NCBI RefSeq assembly: GCF_014200175.1
Contig: NZ_JACHBD010000003.1
Span: 1 to 64,000 of the forward strand
DNA from: Rhizobium lentis
GTDB taxonomy: Bacteria; Pseudomonadota; Alphaproteobacteria; Rhizobiales; Rhizobiaceae
Reading direction: 5' to 3'
DNA: 64,000 nucleotides
Position numbers and translations under genes: made by a program. The first letter of the stretch is position 1. Every line of letters begins with the position of its first letter. This document shows positions 1 to 8,024 of the stretch, piece by piece. The notes beneath the pieces are model-generated. The model did no database searches, was not told the origin of the DNA, and saw only the letters and a program-made list of their open reading frames with translations.

Positions 1-542
1 ACGAAGTCCTTGTTCTTGATCCAGTCGAAGTGGAAGCTCGTCCAGCCGAAGTGGTGCAGCGTCTGTTCGAGCCCGAGGCCGGGATCGAGGAACCATTTCC
101 AGGCAACGCCGGTGACGATGAAGGAGAGCGCCATCGGATAGAGGAAGATCGGGCGCAACAGCCCCTCGCCGCGGATCTTCTGGTCGAGCAGGATGGCAAG
201 CAGCAGGCCAAGTGCTAAACAGATGCCGACATAGAGGAAGCCGAAGATCGCCATGTTGGTGATCGAGGTATACCAGGAGGACGGCGGGTCGCTCTCGAAG
301 GTCCAGCGCCACAGCCGCTGATAGGCGCGTGGCCCGGTCAGCGCATAAGACGGAAAGGTCTTGGAATTGGTGAACGACAGATAGGCCGTCCAGACGATGA
401 AGCCGTAGACGAAGATGAGGGTGATGACGAAGCTCGGCGCCAGCACGATCTTCGGCAGCGCATCCTGCAGCCGGCCCCTGAGCGAGATCGGCGTCGCCTG
501 TCGCGGCGTCAGAACCGGATCGGTAGTGGCAACTGTGCTCAT
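1..542 (-). CDS. Sugar ABC transporter permease, N-terminal part (runs off left edge)
   Basis: This open frame starts with ATG at 542 and has no stop before the edge, so about 180 N-terminal residues are visible. Hydrophobic segments lie near residues 31-57, 94-119 and 128-151, which fits a MalF/UgpA-type inner-membrane permease of the CUT1 family. The conserved EAA loop would lie in the missing part. It is the last visible gene of the operon that begins near 6981 and follows the sugar-binding protein gene, with a hairpin between them. Upstream GGGAG supports the start. A partner permease and an ATPase are expected beyond the window. The substrate cannot be read from the sequence. Confidence 0.85.
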   Translation of the reverse strand, partial: MSTVATTDPVLTPRQATPISLRGRLQDALPKIVLAPSFVITLIFVYGFIVWTAYLSFTNSKTFPSYALTGPRAYQRLWRWTFESDPPSSWYTSITNMAIFGFLYVGICLALGLLLAILLDQKIRGEGLLRPIFLYPMALSFIVTGVAWKWFLDPGLGLEQTLHHFGWTSFHFDWIKNKDF

Positions 543-600
543 AAGATATCATCTCCCTTCCCGCAGGATCGGCTCGGCAATGATCGCTGCGGAGCCTGAA

Positions 601-628
601 GCTTCCCCGGCCCAAGAGACGGGGAAGC
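601..628 (-). other. Stem-loop between binding-protein and permease genes
   Basis: A perfect 9-bp inverted repeat (GCTTCCCCG / CGGGGAAGC) lies 19 bases after the stop of the binding-protein gene. It has no U-run. Such hairpins often protect the 3' end of binding-protein mRNA and so give more binding protein than permease; that role is inferred here. Confidence 0.6.
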
Positions 629-646
629 ATTTGTCATCGGCTGATC

Positions 647-1909
647 TCAGCGGGCGTCGTCGATCGCCTGGACGAGCTGCTTGACGGCTTCGTCGGAGCT
701 CTTGATCTGGCCGTGGACGAACTTCGAGACGACGTCCTTATAGGCATTGGCGATCGCCGGCGGGGCGCCGTAACCCTGGGCCAGCGAACCGAACAGCGTG
801 CCGCCTTCATTGGCCGCCTTCAGGTCGGCGATGCCCTTCTTGCCGCAGGCGTCGAAGTCGGTGTCGGGAACGTCGGTGCGAGCCGGCACCGAGCCCTTGA
901 CGACGTTGAAGGCCGACTGGAAGCTCTTCGACAGCGTCGCCGTTGCCAGTGCCACCTGCGCCGCCTTGCGGTCGTCGGGAACGTTGAACATGCCGAACAT
1001 GTCGGAGTTGTAGATGACGCTGCCGTCGGTGCCGGGGAAGCGGTAGCAGAGGAAGTCGGTGTCCGGCGTCTTCTTGGCGGCGACGAATTCGCCCTTGGCC
1101 CAGTCGCCCATCACCTGCACCAGCGCATCACCCTTGATGACCATGGCGGTCGCCAGGTTCCAGTCGCGGCCGGAGAAGTTCGGATCGACGTATTTGACGA
1201 TCTTCGCCAGGTTGTCGAAGGACTTCTTCATCGTCTCCGACTTCAGCGACTCCTCGTCGAGGTCGTTGAAGGCCTTCTTGTAGAACTCCGGGCCGCCGGT
1301 CGACAGCACGATGGAATCGAACATCGTCGCTTCCTGCCAGTTCTGGCCGCCGAGCGCCAAAGGGATGACACCGGCCGCCTTGGCTTTGTCGAGCAGGGCG
1401 ATCAGGTCATCGAAGGTCTTCGGCTGGGTGCCGCCGATCTTGTCCATCACCGCCTTGTTGATCCACAGCCAGTTGACCGAGTGGACATTGACCGGGGCTG
1501 CGACCCATTTGCCGTCATAGACGGAGAACTTCTGCAGCGCCGCCGGCACCGACTTGTCCCAGCCCTCCTTCTTTGCCGTCTCGGTCAGGTCGCCCATGAC
1601 GCCGGCCTCGGCATAATCGAGCACGGTATAACCGAGCATCTGCGAGGCCGTCGGATAGGTGCCTGCCGCCACCATTGCCTTCAGCGCCGTCATCGCCGCA
1701 TCACCGCCGCCGCCGGCAACCGGAACGTCCTTCCAGGCAAAACCTTCCTTCGCCAGATCCTCCTTCAACACGTTCAAAGCCGCCGCCTCGCCGCCTGACG
1801 TCCACCAGTGCAGCATCTGCACTTCCTTGACATCGGCGGCGCGGGCCGCGACATGCGTGCCGGCCAGAGCCAATGCGATCACGGCCGTCGTGGTCAAAAA
1901 CCTATTCAT
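647..1909 (-). CDS. Sugar ABC transporter substrate-binding protein
   Basis: The 420-residue product starts with a signal peptide (residues 1 to about 24, ending AARA) and continues with the start typical of CUT1 family-1 sugar-binding proteins (HWWTSGGE). The Gly-rich stretch near residue 66 and [10 protein letters not shown] resemble glucose/mannose-type binding proteins. It would capture a sugar in the periplasm and deliver it to the permease encoded just downstream. It lies 87 bases after the aldehyde dehydrogenase gene in the same direction, so it may share that transcript or have its own promoter. The sugar type is an inference from general resemblance only. Confidence 0.88.
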   Translation of the reverse strand: MNRFLTTTAVIALALAGTHVAARAADVKEVQMLHWWTSGGEAAALNVLKEDLAKEGFAWKDVPVAGGGGDAAMTALKAMVAAGTYPTASQMLGYTVLDYAEAGVMGDLTETAKKEGWDKSVPAALQKFSVYDGKWVAAPVNVHSVNWLWINKAVMDKIGGTQPKTFDDLIALLDKAKAAGVIPLALGGQNWQEATMFDSIVLSTGGPEFYKKAFNDLDEESLKSETMKKSFDNLAKIVKYVDPNFSGRDWNLATAMVIKGDALVQVMGDWAKGEFVAAKKTPDTDFLCYRFPGTDGSVIYNSDMFGMFNVPDDRKAAQVALATATLSKSFQSAFNVVKGSVPARTDVPDTDFDACGKKGIADLKAANEGGTLFGSLAQGYGAPPAIANAYKDVVSKFVHGQIKSSDEAVKQLVQAIDDAR

Positions 1910-1937
1910 CGAAGAACCTCCCAGTTCCTTCTTGAAA

Positions 1938-1959
1938 GATGCGGGACCATTCCCGCATC
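1938..1959 (-). other. Intergenic stem-loop upstream of binding-protein gene
   Basis: A perfect 8-bp inverted repeat, GATGCGGG / CCCGCATC with a 6-base loop, lies between the aldehyde dehydrogenase stop and the binding-protein start. On the minus strand it is followed by only a short U-rich stretch, so an mRNA-processing or stabilising hairpin is as likely as a weak terminator. Confidence 0.5.
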
Positions 1960-1996
1960 AATTACCCGCCCTCGCCGGGCGTAGTTGCTTTGCCGG

Positions 1997-3517
1997 CTAG
2001 ACCAGCTTTTCCGTCTGCGGCATCCACCAGCCGGTGCGCTTGCCGATATGCATGTTGAGCGTCTTTGTCTCCGTGTAGTCTTCGACCGCATGGCGGCCGA
2101 GCTCACGGCCGAGGCCGCTCTGCTTGTAGCCGCCGAAGGGCAGTTCCGAGGCGCCGTCCATGAAGGTGTTCATCCACACCGTGCCTGCCCTCATCGACCG
2201 GCCGATCGTCAGGCAGGTGTCGAAATCGCGGCTCCAGACACCGGCCGACAGGCCGTAATCGATCGAATTCGCGATCCTGATCGCTTCGGCTGTTGTTTCG
2301 AACGTCAGAACCGACAGAACAGGACCGAAGACTTCCTCACGGGCCACCGCCATATCAGGCATGACCGCTTCGAGGATCGTCGGCGACATGAACTGCCCCA
2401 TGCCGAGGTCAAGCGTCTCGCCGCCATGGGCGACGCGGGCGCCGCTGCTTCTGGCGCCGGTGACATAGCCTGAGATCTTCTCCAGATGCTGCGGCGTGAT
2501 GATCGCGCCGACCTGCGTTGACGGATCAAGGGGATCGCCGACCTTCACGTCCTTCGCCAGTTCAGCGACGCCCCTGACGACGTCGGAAGCGATCGACTTA
2601 TGCAGGATCAGCCGCGAGCCGGCATTGCAGCACTCGCCCGCATTGAAATAGGCGCCGAAGACCGCGGCATCGACGAACGCGTCGAGGTCGGCATCGGGGA
2701 AAACGATTTGCGGGTTCTTGCCGCCGAGTTCCAGCGAGACCTTCTTCAGTGTCTGCGCCGCATTCGTCATCGTCAGTTTTCCGACACCCGTCGAGCCGGT
2801 GAAGGACACCATGTCGACATCAGGGTGGGAGGTCATGATCGCGCCGACTGCAGGTCCCGTGCCGGTGACAATGTTGACGACGCCATCGGGAACGCCCGCT
2901 TGCTGCAGGATCTCTCCGAGCACGAGCGTCGATCCGGATGTCAGCTCCGAGGGCTTGACGACGGTGGTGCAGCCGGCGGCGAGCGCGAAGGGCAGCTTCT
3001 GGCCGACGATCAGGAACGGAAAGTTCCACGGCGTGATGATCGAGACAACGCCGATCGCCTCGCGCAGGACGACGCCGAGCGTGCCGTCGCCGAGCGTGTT
3101 GTAGCTTTCACCATGGAGATCGCGTGCGAGAGCCGCCGCATAGCGCCAGATGTCGACCGAGCCGGCAATTTCTCCCCGCACCTGGGTGATCGGCTTGCCT
3201 GCCTCGATGGCATCGAGAAATGCCAGTTCCTCAGCCCGTGCGGCGATCAGATCGGCCGCCTTAAGCAGGATGGCGGAGCGTTCGGACGCGGTCATGCGCG
3301 GCCACGGCCCCTCGTCGAACGCCCTGCGCGCGGCAGCGATGGCGTGCTCGGCGTCGGTCCTGCTGCCGGCCGGGAAGCGGCTGACCACGACACCATGGCT
3401 TGGCGCGACGCGCTCGATCGGATCGGAGGCGCCCGCCTCCCATCTGCCGTCGATCAGCATCTTGAAATCGCGTGCCTTGTGGTCGCTGAGCGCAGTCGGG
3501 TTGACGAGGACCGTCAT
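1997..3517 (-). CDS. NAD(P)-dependent aldehyde dehydrogenase
   Basis: The 506-residue protein is a full-length member of the aldehyde dehydrogenase superfamily, which oxidises an aldehyde to a carboxylate with NAD(P)+. Visible family motifs are TPWNFPF (near 162-168), VKPSE (near 187-191), FTGSTGVG (near 239-246), the general-base Glu263 in SLELGGK and the nucleophile Cys297 in FNAGECC. The ATG at 3517 is preferred over the one at 3523 because GGGAGA is then six bases upstream; with it the start overlaps the stop of the crotonase gene as TAATG, suggesting translational coupling. It resembles betaine/aminoaldehyde-type dehydrogenases, but the substrate is unknown. It sits between CoA-ester enzymes and a sugar importer. 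Confidence 0.9.
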   Translation of the reverse strand: MTVLVNPTALSDHKARDFKMLIDGRWEAGASDPIERVAPSHGVVVSRFPAGSRTDAEHAIAAARRAFDEGPWPRMTASERSAILLKAADLIAARAEELAFLDAIEAGKPITQVRGEIAGSVDIWRYAAALARDLHGESYNTLGDGTLGVVLREAIGVVSIITPWNFPFLIVGQKLPFALAAGCTTVVKPSELTSGSTLVLGEILQQAGVPDGVVNIVTGTGPAVGAIMTSHPDVDMVSFTGSTGVGKLTMTNAAQTLKKVSLELGGKNPQIVFPDADLDAFVDAAVFGAYFNAGECCNAGSRLILHKSIASDVVRGVAELAKDVKVGDPLDPSTQVGAIITPQHLEKISGYVTGARSSGARVAHGGETLDLGMGQFMSPTILEAVMPDMAVAREEVFGPVLSVLTFETTAEAIRIANSIDYGLSAGVWSRDFDTCLTIGRSMRAGTVWMNTFMDGASELPFGGYKQSGLGRELGRHAVEDYTETKTLNMHIGKRTGWWMPQTEKLV

Positions 3518-4296
3518 TACCATTCTCCCTTGAACGTTGCCGGGCGCTTCTCGCTGAAAGATGCGACGCCCTCCTTCAGATCGCCGGTTTTCGCCGCGAG
3601 GATCGAGCCAAGGGCTTCGACCGCGGTTCCGTTATCTTCGCCGTTCGCCGATGCGATCATCAGCTTGGCGATCTCGAGGGCCGCCGGTCCCCGCGCCGCA
3701 ATCCGACCGGCATATTGCCTGGCAGCGGCGACCGAGTTTCCTGTCGGAACCACCGCGTCGACGATACCGAGCAGGCGGGCTTCCTCGGCGGTGAAGATCT
3801 CACCGCCCAGCGCCATGCGGCGGACGGCCTGGGCGCCGAACCGGCGCACGAGACGCTGGGTGCCGGACCAGCCCGGCACCATTCCGAGGCCGGTCTCCGG
3901 CAGGCCGATCTTGATGTGTTCCTCGGCGATGCGAATGTCGGCAACACCGGCCAGTTCGAGCCCGCCTCCGAGGGCGTGGCCATTCAGCGCCGCGACCAGC
4001 GGCACCCGGAGCGTCGCCAGTCTTTCGAAGATACGGTGACCGTGCCGAACCCAGGCGTGGCCGAACTCCTGCGGCAGCATTCCGCCCCAGGCTTTGATAT
4101 CGCCTCCGGCGGAAAAGCCCTTTCCTTCACCCGTCAGAACGGCAGCGCGCACATCCGGGTTCGCCTCCACCGCATCGGCCGCCTCGGCCAGCGCTTTCAG
4201 CATATCGAGATCGAGCGCGTTCAACTTCTCCGGACGAGAAATCGTCAGCGTCGCGACATGTCCGTCGATATCGATCCTGACTGTTCCGCTAGCCAT
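3517..4296 (-). CDS. Enoyl-CoA hydratase/isomerase (crotonase) family protein
   Basis: The 259-residue protein has the length and fold signature of crotonases. The oxyanion-hole segments GFSAGGD (60-66) and HALGGGLELA (107-116) are present, and both acidic residues used by true hydratases are kept, Glu114 in LELA and Glu134 in GLPETG. It should therefore be able to hydrate an enoyl-CoA. The ATG at 4296 is chosen because a longer frame would run 78 bases into the upstream gene; with this start it overlaps the CoA-transferase gene by 8 bases. Being sandwiched between a CoA transferase and an aldehyde dehydrogenase suggests a dedicated acyl-CoA pathway, with unknown substrate. Confidence 0.88.
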   Translation of the reverse strand: MASGTVRIDIDGHVATLTISRPEKLNALDLDMLKALAEAADAVEANPDVRAAVLTGEGKGFSAGGDIKAWGGMLPQEFGHAWVRHGHRIFERLATLRVPLVAALNGHALGGGLELAGVADIRIAEEHIKIGLPETGLGMVPGWSGTQRLVRRFGAQAVRRMALGGEIFTAEEARLLGIVDAVVPTGNSVAAARQYAGRIAARGPAALEIAKLMIASANGEDNGTAVEALGSILAAKTGDLKEGVASFSEKRPATFKGEW

Positions 4297-5908
4297 GGAT
4301 GGCGCCCTCCAGTGTACGTGCCCGTTTGGCAGGAAGCGACAAGCCGATGCCTGCCTCGCGGAAGAGGGCCGCATCCATCACCTTCAGGTCGGGCGCGACC
4401 GTCAGCGGAAATTCGGACTGATCGAGGATCTGAGACTGAAGATCGACGCCGGGCGCGATCTCGGTAATGACGATGCCTTCAGGCGTCAGCTTCATCACGC
4501 ACCGCTCGGTGACATAGGTGATATCCTGCCCCTGCTCGATCGCCCGCCCGCCGCTGAAGGTGACGTGTTCGACCTCGTTGACCAGCTTCTTCAGCTTGCC
4601 CTCCCTCTCGATGACGAGAGCCCCATCGGCGGTCGACAGCTTCGCCCCGGCGTTGAACATGCCGGAGAAGACGATCTTCTTCGCCCGCGCCGTGATGTCG
4701 ACGAAGCCGCCGGCGCCGGCCGTCACATGCGGCCGGAAGGAAAGCTTGGAGACATTGACCGACCCGTCCTTGCCGATCTCGAGGAAGGACAGCAGCGACG
4801 CGTCGAAGCCCGCGCCCTGGAAATAGGTGAACTGATAGGGAGACGGCATGTAGGCGTCGGCATTGGAGGCGCAGCCGAAGGCGAAGTCGAGCAGCGGCAC
4901 CCCACCGACCGCGCCTTGCTCGATAACCCAAGTGACGGCGCCGTGGAGGCCTTCTTCCAGCAGAATGCGCGGCACGTTGGCCGAGATGCCGAAGCCGAGA
5001 TTGACGCAGCTTCCCGCCTGCAACTCTTGGGCGACGCGGCGCGCAATGACCTTCTGAACATTGAATTCCGGAACGCTGAAGCTATCAAGCGGGCGGAAGA
5101 TCTCGCCTGATATCGCGGGATCGTAGGCCGTCTGAGTCGTCTGCTTCTGATCAGGATCGACGACGATATAGTCGACCAGCATTCCCGGCACGCGGACGTC
5201 ATGCGGCTTCAGCGAGCCTTCCTTGGTGATCCGCTTGACCTGGGCGATGACGATGCCGCCATTGTTACGGGCGGCAAGCGCCTGATCGAGACCGCCGAGA
5301 TAGGCACCTTCATGCTCGTATGTCAGGTTGCCGCGCTCATCGGCGGTGGTGGCACGGATGATGGCGACCTGAGGGACAATCGAGGGGAAGAACAGCCAGT
5401 CGTCGCCCTCGAAGCTGACGCGCTTGACCACCTGCTGTTCCGAAGCAAGCTCGTTCATCGCACAGCCCTGACGCCGGGGATCGACGAAAGTGTCGACGCC
5501 GACCTTGGTCAGCACACCCGGCCGCTTGGCGGCGGCTTCGCGATGGATGTCGAACAGGATGCCGGAGGGAATGTTATAGGCCGGGATCTCATTGTTGGTG
5601 ATCATCTGCCAGATCAGCGGCGGCTCGGATGATGACGGCCCGGATGGATAGGAGCCGCCGATGATGCACTTGAGCAGGCCTTTCCTGGCGATGTAATCGA
5701 CGCCCTTGATGCCGCTCATATCGCCGGCGGCGATCGGATGAAGGGTCGTGATTCCCAGGGGATGGCCGGTCGCCTCGAAACGCTCGCCAATCGCCTTCAG
5801 CATGAGGTCCGGGCAACCGAGACCGCTCGAAGACGATACCGTGACGACGGCGCCGTCCGGGATGAGCGCGGCCGCTTCGGCTGGGGTGAGATGCTTTTTC
5901 ATGGGCAT
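4289..5908 (-). CDS. Acetate/acyl-CoA:CoA transferase (YdiF type, fused alpha-beta)
   Basis: At 539 residues this is a one-chain family I CoA transferase, with the alpha-like half first and the beta-like half second, as in E. coli YdiF. The catalytic glutamate is Glu330 in VIEQGAVGG, and the Gly-rich NLGFGISANVP precedes it. It would move CoA between acetyl-CoA (or another donor) and a carboxylic acid, activating the acid for the next enzyme. It overlaps the repressor gene upstream by 10 bases and the crotonase gene downstream by 8 bases, so the three are one translational unit. ATG at 5908 or at 5902 (third codon) could both serve. Confidence 0.9.
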   Translation of the reverse strand: MPMKKHLTPAEAAALIPDGAVVTVSSSSGLGCPDLMLKAIGERFEATGHPLGITTLHPIAAGDMSGIKGVDYIARKGLLKCIIGGSYPSGPSSSEPPLIWQMITNNEIPAYNIPSGILFDIHREAAAKRPGVLTKVGVDTFVDPRRQGCAMNELASEQQVVKRVSFEGDDWLFFPSIVPQVAIIRATTADERGNLTYEHEGAYLGGLDQALAARNNGGIVIAQVKRITKEGSLKPHDVRVPGMLVDYIVVDPDQKQTTQTAYDPAISGEIFRPLDSFSVPEFNVQKVIARRVAQELQAGSCVNLGFGISANVPRILLEEGLHGAVTWVIEQGAVGGVPLLDFAFGCASNADAYMPSPYQFTYFQGAGFDASLLSFLEIGKDGSVNVSKLSFRPHVTAGAGGFVDITARAKKIVFSGMFNAGAKLSTADGALVIEREGKLKKLVNEVEHVTFSGGRAIEQGQDITYVTERCVMKLTPEGIVITEIAPGVDLQSQILDQSEFPLTVAPDLKVMDAALFREAGIGLSLPAKRARTLEGAIHG

Positions 5909-6981
5909 TCCTCAGCGTCCTGTTTCGATTTTACGCTCTTGCCGGCCCTTGCCGGTGCGGTCTTGCCGGCGCCGCAGCTCTCGCGAACGACCAGCCGAAC
6001 GGCTGTCGTCATCGTCTCGGCCTCGGCCTTGCCGGCGTTGATCTGCTTGAGCAGCATCTGCGCGCCGCGGCGCCCGATGCCCTGCGGATCGACCGAGACC
6101 GTCGTCAGCGCCGGTACCGCCGCCTGAGCCTCGATGACGTCGTCGAAACCGACGACGGCGAAGTCGACGCCTGGCTCCAGACGACGCGAGCGCAATCCGT
6201 CGCAAACACCGAAGGCAACGGCATCGTTGAAACAGACGGCCGCGGTCGGCCGAAGGCCGAGCGCGATCGCCTTTCCGATTGCCTCCACCCCGCCGGCCCG
6301 CGACGGCGCCGACGAGATGACGAGTTCTTCGTGATAGCCGAGCCCGGCCGCCTCCACGCCATTTCGGTAACCCGCAAGCCTGTCGTCGAAGACGGCGGTG
6401 TCGGGAAAGCCGCCGAGAAAGGCGATGCGCTTGTGACCAAGCCCGGCCAGATGCTTGACCGCGGAGACCATGCCCGCCCGGTTGTCGGAGACGATCGACG
6501 AGACTTTGGCGCCGGGGAGGTTTCGAACGACGACCACGACAGGAATCCCGGCGGCGACAAGCGGCTTGAAGTCGGCGGCATCGGTGGCGCGCGCCGGCGA
6601 GACGATGAGGCCGGAGATACCATGCTCACGCATCGATGCGACAACCTCACGCTGCCTGTCGATGCTCTCGCCGGTGTTCGACAGGAATTGCACGAAGCCG
6701 GCCGACTGGACGACCATATCGACGCCGACCGCCAGCTCCGCAAAGAAGCTGTTGGTCAGGTCGTTCACAACAACTCCGATGATCCGCGATTTGGCACCGG
6801 CCTGCCGAAGATTGGCTGCGCCGCGATTGTAGACGTAGCCGAGATCCCGCATCACGGTATTGACCTTGGCGCGCGTCGCCTCATTGACCAGGGAGGACCC
6901 CTGCAGCACCAGCGACACCGTCGACTTGGAGACGCCGGCGGCCTTCGCGATGTCAATGACGGTTACCCGCGCCTTTGTCAT
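5899..6981 (-). CDS. LacI-family transcriptional repressor
   Basis: The 360-residue protein has the LacI-type helix-turn-helix at residues 6-30 (IDIAKAAGVSKSTVSLVLQG), the hinge-helix region near 50-62, and a periplasmic-binding-protein-like effector domain (IIGVVVND to about 340). It is the first gene of the operon with the CoA transferase, crotonase, aldehyde dehydrogenase and sugar importer, and very likely represses it. A palindrome of the usual LacI-family form lies in its own promoter (7022-7035). The inducer is unknown; a sugar or a pathway intermediate is likely. The C-terminus is Lys/Ala-rich. Confidence 0.92.
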   Translation of the reverse strand: MTKARVTVIDIAKAAGVSKSTVSLVLQGSSLVNEATRAKVNTVMRDLGYVYNRGAANLRQAGAKSRIIGVVVNDLTNSFFAELAVGVDMVVQSAGFVQFLSNTGESIDRQREVVASMREHGISGLIVSPARATDAADFKPLVAAGIPVVVVVRNLPGAKVSSIVSDNRAGMVSAVKHLAGLGHKRIAFLGGFPDTAVFDDRLAGYRNGVEAAGLGYHEELVISSAPSRAGGVEAIGKAIALGLRPTAAVCFNDAVAFGVCDGLRSRRLEPGVDFAVVGFDDVIEAQAAVPALTTVSVDPQGIGRRGAQMLLKQINAGKAEAETMTTAVRLVVRESCGAGKTAPARAGKSVKSKQDAEECP

Positions 6982-7015
6982 TTCCCTCTCCGACCGTGAC
7001 GTCGACTGATGGTAT

Positions 7016-7044
7016 CAGTATTTGGAACGTTCCAATTCTGTCAA
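7016..7044 (-). promoter_or_regulatory. Promoter of the lacI-CoA transferase operon with operator in spacer
   Basis: On the minus strand TTGACA (7039-7044) is followed by the 14-base perfect palindrome TTGGAACGTTCCAA (7022-7035) and then TACTGA (7015-7020, spacing 18) as the best -10 candidate. The palindrome has the central CG of LacI-family operators. A repressor bound there would block RNA polymerase directly, so negative autoregulation is expected. Confidence 0.7.
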
Positions 7045-7128
7045 GAAAAATTTAGTGATCCGCTATAAATTTATTTTATTTCTATCGGGAATTCAGCTTT
7101 ATTCGCTATCGAAATCTCAGCTCTTAAA

Positions 7129-7142
7129 TTGGAACGATCTAA
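7129..7142. promoter_or_regulatory. Second, imperfect LacI-family operator
   Basis: TTGGAACGATCTAA matches the palindrome at 7022 at 12 of 14 positions. The two centres are 107 bp apart, close to ten helical turns, which would allow a repressor loop. It lies on the side of the divergent AhpD-like gene. Confidence 0.5.
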
Positions 7143-7388
7143 ATTCCAGTCACGGTTGACCAGCGCCTATGGACCTCCCCGGCCGGCAGGGTCGTGGAAG
7201 ATTCGAGGCTTGTCCCCTTGGCTTGCTTATCAAGAGACCGGCGAACCGATGCCGAGGACAGACTTGATCTTCTTGTGGAGCATCTAGGCCTCTTAAGCAG
7301 GGCTAACGGCTCGCGCTTGAACTGACGGCGCAGGATTGCTGTCCGGCATATCTACCCTATCCTTCTCGTAACAGAGGAGGACCATGCA

Positions 7389-8012
7389 ATGGCTTTCATT
7401 CACACCCCCAATGCATCCGCCAGCGAGAAGACGACGTCGATGTATGCGTCGGCAGAGGCCAATTATGGTTATCTGCCGAACATGTATCGTGCCTTCGGCC
7501 ACAGGCCGGAGGTGATGGAGTGCTGGGCGGCACTGCTTGCGAGCATTCGCGGCCATATGAGCCTCAGGCGCTATGAACTGGTGACGCTGGCGGCGGCCAA
7601 GGAACTGAAATCCTCTTATTGCATGCTGGCGCACGGTTCCGTGCTGCTGCGCGAGGGGTTTACCAGCGACGCGCTGACGGCTGTCGTCAACGAAACCGAG
7701 AAAGCGCCGATCGATGCCGGCGAACGCGCGATCATGGCATTCGCCGCCAAGGTGGCGCGCGACGCGACGTCGGTGACGCAGCAGGATATAGACGGGCTGA
7801 AGAAGCACGGGCTGAGCGATGCCGAGGTCTTCGACGTCACGGCCGCGGCGGCGGCCCGGTGCTTCTTCTCGAAAATGCTGGATGCGCTGGGTGCCGCACC
7901 CGACCACGCCTATCTCGAGCGGCTGGAGCCGAAAGTGCGCGAGGCGCTCAGCGTTGGCCGGGAGGTCGAGAGGCCTCTTGCGCCTTCCCCATCGCGCGGC
8001 ACATCGCAATGA
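7389..8012 (+). CDS. AhpD-like / carboxymuconolactone decarboxylase family protein
   Basis: The 207-residue product belongs to the peroxidase-related branch of the AhpD/carboxymuconolactone decarboxylase superfamily. The core signature is SYCMLAHG (76-83), with Cys78 and His82. The first cysteine of the AhpD CxxC pair is serine here, so a two-cysteine peroxidase cycle is not possible with this motif; the same is common in this subfamily as far as I know. AGGAGG lies nine bases before the ATG. It is divergent from the lacI operon and could share its operator region. Its exact reaction is unknown. Confidence 0.8.
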   Translation: MAFIHTPNASASEKTTSMYASAEANYGYLPNMYRAFGHRPEVMECWAALLASIRGHMSLRRYELVTLAAAKELKSSYCMLAHGSVLLREGFTSDALTAVVNETEKAPIDAGERAIMAFAAKVARDATSVTQQDIDGLKKHGLSDAEVFDVTAAAAARCFFSKMLDALGAAPDHAYLERLEPKVREALSVGREVERPLAPSPSRGTSQ

Positions 8013-8024
8013 GGGCGTAGGGGC

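Larger units (their letters stand above)
6982..7388. other. Divergent intergenic region
   Basis: This 407-base stretch has no supported gene. It is AT-rich near 7040-7140 and holds the promoter and operator of the minus-strand operon and the second operator. AGGAGG at about 7374-7379 is the ribosome-binding site of the plus-strand gene at 7389. Confidence 0.7.
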
